Both the position numbers and the translations under genes were made by a program. From the NCBI GenBank assembly GCA_947493005.1, contig CANLOY010000002.1:649810-713809 (forward strand): a stretch of DNA of 64,000 bases, written 5' to 3'. This stretch comes from an uncultured Roseivirga sp. (lineage in GTDB: Bacteria; Bacteroidota; Bacteroidia; Cytophagales; Cyclobacteriaceae). Under the pieces are notes generated by a model. That model was not told the DNA's origin. It made no database searches and was given only the letters and a program-made list of their open reading frames with translations. Positions 17,196-26,127 of this stretch are shown here, piece by piece (the stretch's first letter is position 1; every line of letters begins with the position of its first letter).

Positions 17196-17540
17196 ATGAA
17201 GGAAACAAAATTAGGTGACTTCGAAGAAGTAATTCTATTGCTGGTTGGCATACTGGACAAGGAAGCATACGCTTTTAAAATTGCAGAGGAATTTGAAGCA
17301 CAAACCGAAAGGTCAGTTTCAATTGGTGCAGTGCACTCCACCCTCAATCGCTTAGGAGAAAAAGGGTTCTTGACCTCAGAAATGGGAGCTTCCACTGCAG
17401 AACGTGGCGGCAGAAGAAAACGAATCTATACCATAACCGCTTCAGGGCAAAGAGCACTACAAGAATCTCGTGATTTTAAAATGTCATTATGGGACCAGTA
17501 CCCATCTCTGGCAGGAAGCAACTTAAATTTCAATATATAA
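17196..17540 (+). CDS. PadR family transcriptional regulator (cluster 2)
   Basis: 114 residues, one PadR winged-helix domain: LGDFEEVILLLVGILDKEAYA at the start, SIGAVHSTLNRLGEKGFL as the recognition region and a basic wing ERGGRRKRIYTIT. It is a paralogue of the regulators at 12212 and 25784. It precedes three permease genes (17619, 20271, 22929) on the same strand and probably represses them together with itself. Between it and the first permease lies a palindromic repeat element, which could weaken cotranscription. Confidence 0.93.
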   Translation: MKETKLGDFEEVILLLVGILDKEAYAFKIAEEFEAQTERSVSIGAVHSTLNRLGEKGFLTSEMGASTAERGGRRKRIYTITASGQRALQESRDFKMSLWDQYPSLAGSNLNFNI

Positions 17541-17541
17541 A

Positions 17542-17610
17542 CGTCACTGCGAGTATAACGAAGCAGCCTCCTAAATATAATGTGCACATCTGGCTTCGCT
17601 GGCAATGACG
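17542..17610. repeat. Small palindromic interspersed repeat (REP/MITE-like)
   Basis: The element starts CGTCACTGCGAG and ends GGCAATGACG, with AACGAAGCAG and CTGGCTTCGCT as further inner complementary parts, leaving an AT-rich centre. This matches the general form of a dispersed palindrome (CGTCATTGCGAG...CGAAGCAA...) that I recall from many Bacteroidota genomes. Only one copy is in this window. It sits in the gap between PadR and permease genes. Confidence 0.65.
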
Positions 17611-17618
17611 GTTAACAA

Positions 17619-20234
17619 ATGACGAAACAAAAAAAACATATCATCCCTCCTCGACTGGCAGAAAAAGTACTGCTATGGTTCTTAAAAGATGAGCTTGCAG
17701 AGGAAGTTTTGGGTGATTTGGATGAGAAATTCCATCAAACTATTAACAAAGCGTCTCTTGGTCAGGCCAGAAAAAACTACTGGTATCAGGTATTTAATTA
17801 TGTGAGACCCTTTGCATTAAAATCAAGTAAGTCAAAAAACTCAATTATCACTCCTATGAAAATTCATTTCAAATACACAGCTCGAATTTTTAAAAAGAAC
17901 TCGTTGATAACCCTTGCTAGCTTAGCTAGTATTATTCTGGGGGTACTCAGCAGTTTTCTTATCTATTTATGGGTTGAATCGGAACTCACCACTGATCAGT
18001 TTCATGCCAATTATGACAAGCTCTATGTTCCGGTCATACAACAAAGTTTAGAAGACGGAAAAAGACCAATTAACACTAACCTATTCTTCAATACAGATTA
18101 CAAAGAATTCTCTGAAGTAGATGAAGTAATTCAAACACGCTACATAAGCCCTGATCGGGCTATTCTAAAGCATGAAGAAAGTGAGTTTAGAGCTGGAGGA
18201 TTAGTTACCGACAGTACATTTTTTGAAATATTCGATTTCGATCTTCTTAGGGGAAATGAAAATAATATCCTGACTAACCCCTCAAACATGATTCTTACTG
18301 AATCTTTTGCCAAACGAATTTTTGGTGATGTTGACCCAATAGGTAAATCTATTACCCTGGTCCAGAAAGGCACTTATCTTGTTGGAGGAATTCTAAAGAA
18401 CATCCCTTCAAACAGCACAATTTCCTTTGATTATATAGTTCCAAGACACTCTCAAAAAATGTGGGATTCTTCTGGTTTGGAATTCATCTTGGTCAATAAC
18501 TCTTTCGATTTGTCATCATTTAACAAAAAGATAGAAGAGTTAGGAAGAAAGCACCCTCAATTTAAAGAGAGTACATTATCGGTTATCCCTTTTAGTCAAA
18601 ACTATTTTGAACAACCATTAGACAATGGACTCTTCTCAAAAACCGGTGACAGGTTTGCTATTAAAACAATGATTTTCATTGCATCTATCATTTTGATTAT
18701 TAGTGCATTGAACTTCACTAACATGCAATCCACGCTTATGCTCTCTCTTTTTAAATCCAATGGAATCAAGAAAATTCATGGAGCAAGAAATATGGATTTT
18801 TCACTGGAAATTTTAACCTCCAGATTGATTTATGCCCTATTAAGCGTATCTATAATATTCGGCCTTTACAAACTGATAAAACCATCATACTTAAAGTTCT
18901 TAGAGTTGACAACCAACTACTCTTGGTATGAAGAGTTGGGCCTCATTGCCCTTGGGTGCATCTCTTTTATAATCATCACTACACTTGTTTCTCTTTTCCA
19001 GCCTTCAAGGTTCAAAAGCATAAAAAACCTCCTTGCAAAAACTAGCAAAGCTGGAAGTGCTTATTCAGCCAAAGCACTTACTACAGTTCAGTATGTTTTA
19101 GCCATAGTACTCATAGTAGCATCAACAGTAGTCTTTAAACAATTCAAATACATGCAAAACAAGGAATTAGGCTTTCAACCGTCCAATCTACTTGTTGCCA
19201 AATTCTTTGACCGGGTACCTTACAATGGAGATTTTGAAGAATTCAAAAAACAGTCGGAGGATCAAAAAAAGAACTATGACTACTTAAAAAATGAATTAAA
19301 GAAAATTCCAGGAATTGAGAGTTTTTCTCAAACCGAACTTCCAGTTGACAATAATGTTTCTGGTATGCCGTGGAAGCTTAGTAAAAGCGATTTCGAATAT
19401 CAGGACATCAACTTGTTAACTGCAGATCCATCTTTTGCCAAGACTTTAGATGTTAAGCTGCTAAAAGGCAGATTCTTTTCCGACTCCCTTGATACCGAAA
19501 GGGCTGAGAAGGTAATTATTAACAAGGCTGCCATGGAGTTATGGGGCATATCAGACTTAGAAGAAGCAAAACTTGCTTGTAGTGTATGGGGTGGTGATAA
19601 TAAGCCTTGGCAAGTGATTGGTGTGGTTGAAAACTTCAATTATGAGCACTTATCAAGAAAAATAGAACCTCTTATCATCGTTTCTTTTGAAGATTTTGAA
19701 AGAGAATTCACATTCAGAATTTCTGAAGAAAGGTTTAAATCAACTGTATCAGAAATTGCAGGTTTATATCAGGAGCTGTATCCTCACCGTGAATTCACCT
19801 ATACCCTTCTGGAAGATACTCTGAGAGCACAGTACGAAAAAGAAAAGAAGCTTTCTGACACATTTATGCTGTTCACTTTAGTAGCATTGCTTTTATCCTC
19901 TCTGGGACTGTTTACATTCGCACTCTACGATACCCAAAAGAGAATAAAAGAAATCGGTATTCGCAAGGTAATAGGTGCCAGCACAGGTCAGGTAGTATCT
20001 ATGTTAAGTAGCAATTTCTTAAAGTGGGTACTGCTAGCTTTCATAATTGCCATTCCAATAGCTTGGTATGCTATGAATGAGTGGCTTTCAAACTTTGCGA
20101 ATCAAACGCAGCTAAACTGGTGGATTTTTGCAGCCGCAGGAATTACAGCTACGCTGCTAGCGCTAGCCACTGTAATAGGACAGTCTTTTACAGCTGCTAA
20201 CCGGAACCCTGTTAATGCACTTAGGCACGAGTAG
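17619..20234 (+). CDS. MacB/FtsX-like ABC permease 2, divergent
   Basis: 871 residues with the prefix domain (PPRLAEKVLLWFLKDELAEE, about 1-70), TM1 near 92-115, a periplasmic domain, TM2 near 349, mid helices near 490 and an FtsX block from about 748 with IKEIGIRKVIGASTGQ. The first FtsX module is degenerate: the usual FxNLSTA.....AKEVGLRK..G region reads FTNMQSTLMLSLFKSNGIKK. The second module is intact. Such a split in conservation suggests that the first half no longer contacts the ATPase normally. It is the first of three permeases in the second block. Confidence 0.9.
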   Translation: MTKQKKHIIPPRLAEKVLLWFLKDELAEEVLGDLDEKFHQTINKASLGQARKNYWYQVFNYVRPFALKSSKSKNSIITPMKIHFKYTARIFKKNSLITLASLASIILGVLSSFLIYLWVESELTTDQFHANYDKLYVPVIQQSLEDGKRPINTNLFFNTDYKEFSEVDEVIQTRYISPDRAILKHEESEFRAGGLVTDSTFFEIFDFDLLRGNENNILTNPSNMILTESFAKRIFGDVDPIGKSITLVQKGTYLVGGILKNIPSNSTISFDYIVPRHSQKMWDSSGLEFILVNNSFDLSSFNKKIEELGRKHPQFKESTLSVIPFSQNYFEQPLDNGLFSKTGDRFAIKTMIFIASIILIISALNFTNMQSTLMLSLFKSNGIKKIHGARNMDFSLEILTSRLIYALLSVSIIFGLYKLIKPSYLKFLELTTNYSWYEELGLIALGCISFIIITTLVSLFQPSRFKSIKNLLAKTSKAGSAYSAKALTTVQYVLAIVLIVASTVVFKQFKYMQNKELGFQPSNLLVAKFFDRVPYNGDFEEFKKQSEDQKKNYDYLKNELKKIPGIESFSQTELPVDNNVSGMPWKLSKSDFEYQDINLLTADPSFAKTLDVKLLKGRFFSDSLDTERAEKVIINKAAMELWGISDLEEAKLACSVWGGDNKPWQVIGVVENFNYEHLSRKIEPLIIVSFEDFEREFTFRISEERFKSTVSEIAGLYQELYPHREFTYTLLEDTLRAQYEKEKKLSDTFMLFTLVALLLSSLGLFTFALYDTQKRIKEIGIRKVIGASTGQVVSMLSSNFLKWVLLAFIIAIPIAWYAMNEWLSNFANQTQLNWWIFAAAGITATLLALATVIGQSFTAANRNPVNALRHE

Positions 20235-20270
20235 GTCAAAAAACTATAACCAGTTCAGTGAAACATAAGA

Positions 20271-22904
20271 TTGAAGAACGATAAGAACCATATCACCCCT
20301 CCCCGATTTGCAGAAAAAGTTTTACTCTGGTTTTTGAGAGAGGAACTTGCAGAGGAGGTATTGGGAGACCTGGATGAAAAGTTCTACCAAACAGTAAATA
20401 AAAAATCAATTAAGCATGCCAAACGCAACTATTGGTATCAGGTTTTCAATTATTTGAGACCCTTTGCTTTCAAATTTCTAAGGTCAAAATACTTAAACAA
20501 CAACGCTATGATTAAGCACAACTTCAAAATCAGTTATCGCCAAATGCTAAAAAACAAAGCCTATTCATTTATTAACATTGGAGGGCTTGCTATTGGAATG
20601 GCCGTTGCCATGTTAATCGGGCTTTGGATCAACGATGAATTGTCTTTCAACAAAAACCATGATAACTACGACAGTATTGTTCAAGTTTTACGTCACGAAA
20701 AATATGGTGATGAGTGGAGTACGAACAATGCACTAACAACAGGCATGGGTACACTTTTTAAAGAAAGCTACCCAGACATAATAGACGATGTAGTGATGGT
20801 CAGAGCGAGAACACAAAACCGTGTAATCTCTCATGAAGACAGGAAATTCAGGCAAACTGGTATTTTTCTACAAGAAGGCGGCCCTAAAATGCTTGGCCTG
20901 GACATGCTGTATGGAACACAGGATGGGTTAAAAGACTTACGTTCAATAATGTTGTCGGAATCATTCTCGAAAAAACTATTTGGAGATGAAAATCCACTGA
21001 ACAAAACGGTGAAAATAGATGGAGGAGCAGATTTAATAGTTGGCGGGGTCTATAAGGACTTACCAAAAAACTCCAGATTCTCAGAGGCTACCTATTTCTG
21101 TCGACTCGCCATTATAATAGGCGGTACCGAGTACCTCAACGTTTGGGACAATTATAATGTAGATATCTATCTAAAAGTTAACCCTAAAACAGATCTAACA
21201 AAACTGGCAAAAACGCTAACAGCAACGATAGAGTCAAGGATTGATAAATGGGCAAAAGATCAGGAACAAGCACTTTACCTACATCCAATGAAAGATTGGC
21301 GCCTTAGATCTGAATTTAAAGATACAATTCAGGTTACAAGTCAGGAAATGAAATTCGTATGGCTGTATGGCATTATTGGTCTTTTTGTTTTGGCATTAGC
21401 CTGTATCAACTTTATGAACCTGAGTACTGCGCGTTCTGAAAAAAGAGCAAAAGAAGTCGGGATACGAAAAACATTGGGCTCATTGAGAAAGCAGTTAATT
21501 GCCCAATTCTATATCGAATCTTTCTTATACAGTTTACTGGCATTTGCCTTATCACTGTTCCTACTCTATGCCTTGTTGCCCTGGTTTAACGACACCTCAG
21601 GAAAAGAGATCACCTCTCCTTGGCAAATCAGTCAATTCTGGTTAATCTCATGCGGTTTTGTAATCTTAACTTCTCTTCTCTCAGGGTCGTACCCTGCAAC
21701 TTACCTATCTTCATTTAAGCCCATTAAAGCATTAAAGGGCATTAACATGGCGGGAAAACGGGCTTCTATTCCAAGAAAAGTACTAGTAGTTTTTCAGTTC
21801 ACTATTTCCATCGCCTTGATTATTGGTACTATCACGGTAAACAATCAGATTCAGGTAGCCAAAGAAAGGCCCATAGGGTATTCACCTAAAGGCATGCTTT
21901 CAATAAGACCCGCTAGTCCTAATTATGGCAAGAAGAAACGAACTCTTTTAAGAAATGAAATCCTCAAAACTGGTATGGCCTCAGCGGTTGGTGCTTCAAA
22001 CTATCCGGTAACCAGCCCTTTCGGTTGGAATCCAGGCTTCACATGGGAAGGAATGGACCCTTCTTTCGATAAGGCTTTTAATACCATTAGTATTTCAAAA
22101 GGGTATGGTGATGCTGTAGGACTGAAATTTATTGCGGGAAGAGACTTTTCAGATGAACATGAGACCGATAGAAATTCAATCATAATCAACCGTTCCGCTA
22201 TGGAAGCCATGAATTTGGAAAACCCCATAGGTACTATCGTCACTTACAATCCAAGCTGGCGCGAAGCAAGAACTTACACCATTATTGGGGTTGTTGAGGA
22301 TATGATCAAGGGCTCTCCTTTTGAAGAGACTTTCCTTTCGGTAATGTTTTTAGAAGAAAATTATCTGGGTTGGTTGTATATGAGGTTGAACCCTGATGTA
22401 AGTGCAAGCACCTCAATTCCAGCAATAGAAAAGGTCTTCAAAGACGTTCTGCCAGAGGCACCTTTTGATTTTAGTTTTGCTGATGATGATTACAATAAGA
22501 AGTTTGAAGCTGAACAAAGAATTGGTAGGCTTGCAAGCTTCTTTAGTATTCTTGCCATCCTCATCAGTTGCCTTGGCTTGTTTGGATTAGCTTCTTATGT
22601 GGCCGAGCAGCGTACTAAGGAAATTGGAATACGTAAAATTCTTGGAGCAAGTGTAGCCAACCTTTGGAAATTACTTTCTAAAGATTTTGCACTGCTAGTA
22701 TTTATCTCATGTTTCATAGCTATCCCTATTTCGTACAGCGTACTTAATGGATGGCTCGAAGGTTATGAAGTAAAAACCAAGCTCTATTGGTGGGTATTTG
22801 CAATTGGCGGTTTAGGTGCACTTACAGTGACCCTCATTACTGTTAGTTTTCAGGCTCTAAAAGCAGCAACGGCAAATCCGGTAAACTCACTAAGAAGCGA
22901 ATAG
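20271..22904 (+). CDS. MacB/FtsX-like ABC permease 3
   Basis: 877 residues, starting with TTG at 20271: the N-terminus it gives (KNDKNHITPPRFAEKVLLW) aligns residue by residue with permeases 2 and 4, whereas the first ATG would cut into the prefix domain. Layout: prefix 1-75, TM1 near 97, periplasmic domain, TM2 near 363, the AKEVGIRKTLGS motif, mid helices near 506, second periplasmic domain and the FtsX block from about 754 with TKEIGIRKILGAS. Both modules look intact. The 37-bp gap after permease 2 and 24-bp gap before permease 4 indicate one transcript. Confidence 0.92.
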   Translation: MKNDKNHITPPRFAEKVLLWFLREELAEEVLGDLDEKFYQTVNKKSIKHAKRNYWYQVFNYLRPFAFKFLRSKYLNNNAMIKHNFKISYRQMLKNKAYSFINIGGLAIGMAVAMLIGLWINDELSFNKNHDNYDSIVQVLRHEKYGDEWSTNNALTTGMGTLFKESYPDIIDDVVMVRARTQNRVISHEDRKFRQTGIFLQEGGPKMLGLDMLYGTQDGLKDLRSIMLSESFSKKLFGDENPLNKTVKIDGGADLIVGGVYKDLPKNSRFSEATYFCRLAIIIGGTEYLNVWDNYNVDIYLKVNPKTDLTKLAKTLTATIESRIDKWAKDQEQALYLHPMKDWRLRSEFKDTIQVTSQEMKFVWLYGIIGLFVLALACINFMNLSTARSEKRAKEVGIRKTLGSLRKQLIAQFYIESFLYSLLAFALSLFLLYALLPWFNDTSGKEITSPWQISQFWLISCGFVILTSLLSGSYPATYLSSFKPIKALKGINMAGKRASIPRKVLVVFQFTISIALIIGTITVNNQIQVAKERPIGYSPKGMLSIRPASPNYGKKKRTLLRNEILKTGMASAVGASNYPVTSPFGWNPGFTWEGMDPSFDKAFNTISISKGYGDAVGLKFIAGRDFSDEHETDRNSIIINRSAMEAMNLENPIGTIVTYNPSWREARTYTIIGVVEDMIKGSPFEETFLSVMFLEENYLGWLYMRLNPDVSASTSIPAIEKVFKDVLPEAPFDFSFADDDYNKKFEAEQRIGRLASFFSILAILISCLGLFGLASYVAEQRTKEIGIRKILGASVANLWKLLSKDFALLVFISCFIAIPISYSVLNGWLEGYEVKTKLYWWVFAIGGLGALTVTLITVSFQALKAATANPVNSLRSE

Positions 22905-22928
22905 CGCCCTGGTTTCTGCCTAAAAGTA

Positions 22929-25592
22929 ATGCGAGAGAACAAGAAAAATATTACCCCTCCTCGAATAGCTCAACGCATTTTGCTGAGTTTTTTAAAACCG
23001 GATCTTGCAGAGGAAGTTTTGGGTGATCTTGAAGAAAAGTTCTTTAAAACGGTAAACACCAGTACAGCTTTAAAAGCAAAGCGAAATTATTGGTATCAGG
23101 TCTTAAAATACGTCAGACCATTTGCAATCAAAAAATCAAAGTTTCAAAGTTTCAAAAACAACGGTATGTTCAGTCATTTTCTTAAAATATCATGGAGAAA
23201 CCTTATGAGAAATAAGGTATTCTCTTCTATCAAAATCGGAGGTTTCTCTATTGGTATTGCAGCTTGCATTCTAATCTCATTGTTTATCACTCATGAGCTT
23301 AGTTATGACAAACATTACAAACATGGAGATCAGATTTTTCGCATTGCTAACAACTATCAAAGCAGTGCTTATTCTGAAAAATGGACAAACCTCCATGGAC
23401 CATTTAAACCTGTACTAGAAGAGCATATCCCTGAAATTGAAGAGGTAAGCCGAGTGGTACTATGGAAATGGGGCAATGTAGGAGAAAACCATATCAGGGA
23501 AACAAATTCAACAAGTAGTTTCTACGAAGAAGGTTTTTTCTATGCAGACCCAGAGTTACTTCAAATTCTGGAAATCTCAATGGTTTATGGTAACCAGAAA
23601 AACGCTCTTGTTCAACCGAATAGCTTAGTGATTTCCAAGCGAAAGGCAGATATATACTTTCCTAACCAAAATCCCATTGGAAAACAGTTAATACTCAATG
23701 AAAACCCTGAGGACACCTATACTATTGGAGGAGTTATGGAAAATTTTCCGGCCACTTCTCACCTTCAAGGTGACTTCATAATGACATTAAAAGATCGCAA
23801 GTCTGGTCCTGGAACTTCGGGCTGGTGTTGTACAAATTACAACTTCTATGTCAGGCTCTCCCCGAAGACTGATAAAACAACGGTTGAAAACAAAATAACG
23901 ACCATCAGAGATACTTATGTTCTGGATGAATTAGCGAAAATAGGAAACACTGACATCAGCGAAGAACAGAATAATAAGTCGTTCTACTTACAGCCAGTAA
24001 CCAACCTTTACCTGAACCCGGAAAAGGTTTACGATGGACAATCACACGGTTCAGCCGAAATTATTTGGGTTTTTGGAACCATTGCAGGAATTATTCTACT
24101 AATCGCCTGCCTAAACTTTATCAACCTGTCAACAGCCAAATCTATCAAAAGAGCAAAGGAGGTTGGACTTAGAAAGGTAGTGGGTTCGGTAAGGTCTAAT
24201 TTAATCAGTCAATATCTCTCGGAATCAGTGTTTCTATGTTTGCTATCAGTTCTTCTAGGAGTCTTAATAGCGTATTTGGCAATGCCATTCTTCAATCAAA
24301 TTGCAAATAAAAACCTTTCACTCCCCTTCATGTCATCATGGTTTATACCATCGCTTGCGCTTATAGCTTTTGTCATTGGTATACTATCGGGAATATACCC
24401 CGCACTTCAATTATCGAGATTCAAACCCGTTGAAGCCCTAAAAGGCATTTCCAGAAAAGGAGCCAATGCCTCGACAACACGTAGCGTTATGGTTGTATTT
24501 CAGTTTACTGCAACTGTAATACTGATTATTGGAGCCCTCGCAACTCATCAGCAGTTTCAGCACTACATGAACAAATCTCTAGGCTTTGATAAAGATCAGG
24601 TGATCAATATTCTCGGAATGAACACAATTGAAGAAAAAGACAGAGACGTTATCAAAAATGAAATACTCAAACTAGCCTCAATTGAAAACGCCACATACAG
24701 TAACTATTTACCAGTATCTGGAGCTGCCACAACAAACTTTGGATTTTGGATAGATGGCAAAAAGCAAGATGGAGAAGGTTTTGAAGCTGCTCGATGGACT
24801 GTTGATGAAGATTACCTGAACACTATGAGCATGACCATAATTAACGGCCGAAACTTTTCTAAAAATTCACTAGATGATAATTCAATCATCATCAATGAAA
24901 GAATGGCTGAACTATTTGGGCTCCAAAATCCTGTTGGGACTCAAGTTATAGATATGTTCGATTCTAAATACCAAATCATTGGTGTAGTAAAGAACTTCCA
25001 CTTCGAGTCTTTAACAAGTGACATAAGACCATTGGCTATGATTAAAGGCAAGGGGAACAATATTCTATCATTAAAAATAAAACCAGAAAACATGCAAGCT
25101 GGTATTGCCTCTATTACTTCTATTTGGAACAAATTTAAGCCCAATCAATCTATTCGATATAGTTTTATGGACTCCCGTTTCAAAGAGATGTACAACAGCT
25201 TGTTTCGCATAAAAACTATCTTCTTACTGTTCTCAGGGCTTTCTATAGTTGTCGCCTGCCTTGGGCTTTTTGCACTATCGGCCTACATAATAGAACAAAG
25301 AGGAAAAGAAGTATCTGTAAGAAAGGTACTTGGCGCAAGTGTAAGCAAGCTATTTACAATACTAGCATTAGACTTCATCAAACTCGTGATAATATCAATT
25401 ATTATAGCCATTCCAATTGGGTGGTACCTGATGAATGATTTCCTCAGTGAAATGGCCAACCGTATAACACTTTCCTGGTCATTATTTACCATTGCTGCAA
25501 TAGCCGCTTTAGTAATTGCTCTTCTTACTATCAGCGTTGAATCAATTAAAGCAGCAATGGTTAGCCCTGCTAAAAGATTAAGGTCGGAATAA
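22929..25592 (+). CDS. MacB/FtsX-like ABC permease 4
   Basis: 887 residues. Prefix domain 1-75 (PPRIAQRILLSFLKPDLAEE), TM1 near 102, MacB-type periplasmic domain to about 375, TM2 near 378, AKEVGLRKVVGS, TM helices, mid TM near 519, second periplasmic domain and FtsX block from about 762 with GKEVSVRKVLGAS. In the core it is closest by eye to permease 1 (SYDKH after TM1, FINLSTAKS in TM2), although it lies in the second block, so it and permease 1 look like an older duplication. Last gene of block 2. Confidence 0.92.
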   Translation: MRENKKNITPPRIAQRILLSFLKPDLAEEVLGDLEEKFFKTVNTSTALKAKRNYWYQVLKYVRPFAIKKSKFQSFKNNGMFSHFLKISWRNLMRNKVFSSIKIGGFSIGIAACILISLFITHELSYDKHYKHGDQIFRIANNYQSSAYSEKWTNLHGPFKPVLEEHIPEIEEVSRVVLWKWGNVGENHIRETNSTSSFYEEGFFYADPELLQILEISMVYGNQKNALVQPNSLVISKRKADIYFPNQNPIGKQLILNENPEDTYTIGGVMENFPATSHLQGDFIMTLKDRKSGPGTSGWCCTNYNFYVRLSPKTDKTTVENKITTIRDTYVLDELAKIGNTDISEEQNNKSFYLQPVTNLYLNPEKVYDGQSHGSAEIIWVFGTIAGIILLIACLNFINLSTAKSIKRAKEVGLRKVVGSVRSNLISQYLSESVFLCLLSVLLGVLIAYLAMPFFNQIANKNLSLPFMSSWFIPSLALIAFVIGILSGIYPALQLSRFKPVEALKGISRKGANASTTRSVMVVFQFTATVILIIGALATHQQFQHYMNKSLGFDKDQVINILGMNTIEEKDRDVIKNEILKLASIENATYSNYLPVSGAATTNFGFWIDGKKQDGEGFEAARWTVDEDYLNTMSMTIINGRNFSKNSLDDNSIIINERMAELFGLQNPVGTQVIDMFDSKYQIIGVVKNFHFESLTSDIRPLAMIKGKGNNILSLKIKPENMQAGIASITSIWNKFKPNQSIRYSFMDSRFKEMYNSLFRIKTIFLLFSGLSIVVACLGLFALSAYIIEQRGKEVSVRKVLGASVSKLFTILALDFIKLVIISIIIAIPIGWYLMNDFLSEMANRITLSWSLFTIAAIAALVIALLTISVESIKAAMVSPAKRLRSE

Positions 25593-25718
25593 GAAAAGAT
25601 AACAAAACATTAAAGGAGATGATTTAATAGAGTTAATGCTTCCTCTCCCATTACCTCTCAATTCCTCAGTCTTAGACCCAAACAGGAACTGTTTCAGAAT
25701 TGATGTATATCTTTTTTG

Positions 25719-25780
25719 AAATATTTATTCTCTTTTTCGTAACTAATATTGATATTGTCAGTTTATTACTAAAAAGAGAG
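25719..25780 (+). promoter_or_regulatory. Palindromic operator and promoter of the third PadR gene
   Basis: Left arm TCTCTTTTTCGTAA (within 25729-25742) and right arm TTACTAAAAAGAGAG (25766-25780) are inverted copies with 13 of 14 bases matching. The right arm ends 3 bases before the ATG. Between them, TAATATTG (25744-25751) is a 7-of-8 match to the -7 element. The left side (25719-25749) is repeated almost unchanged before permease 6. The 11-mer TTACTAAAAAG is also in the second PadR operator. Confidence 0.65.
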
Positions 25781-25783
25781 TAA

Positions 25784-26122
25784 ATGAAAAAAGTCGCGCT
25801 TGGAGCCTTCGAAGAGTTGGTGTTACTCACTACTGGTGTATTGGAAGACAATGCATATGGAGTAACAATTAAAACCGAATTAGAGAAACAACTTAATAAG
25901 AAAATTAGTCTGGGGGCGCTTTATGCCGCATTGCAAAGACTAGAAGAAAAAGGCTGGGTCAATTCCAGAATTGGTGGAATCACTGAAAAACAAGGGGGAA
26001 GAAGAAAGCAGTATTTCGATATCACCAAGAAAGGAGTGGCGGTACTAAATGAAGCCAGAGAAATGCGCAATGAACTTTTTAATCGTCTTCCAGAGGCCAA
26101 GGTCAATTGGCTTAAATCATAA
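25784..26122 (+). CDS. PadR family transcriptional regulator (cluster 3)
   Basis: 112 residues, one PadR domain: LGAFEELVLLTTGVLEDNAYG at the start (21 residues in all; family opening), SLGALYAALQRLEEKGWV as the recognition region and the basic wing KQGGRRKQYFDIT. Its ATG is directly behind a palindrome that overlaps its probable promoter. Permease 5 follows 6 bases after the stop codon, so the two are translated from one mRNA. The palindrome half upstream of permease 6 suggests that this regulator also controls that gene. Confidence 0.93.
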   Translation: MKKVALGAFEELVLLTTGVLEDNAYGVTIKTELEKQLNKKISLGALYAALQRLEEKGWVNSRIGGITEKQGGRRKQYFDITKKGVAVLNEAREMRNELFNRLPEAKVNWLKS

Positions 26123-26127
26123 AGTCC

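Noticed and set aside
17542-17610. Insertion sequence at the palindrome
   Set aside because: Only 69 bp with no transposase frame; it is a small non-autonomous repeat at most.
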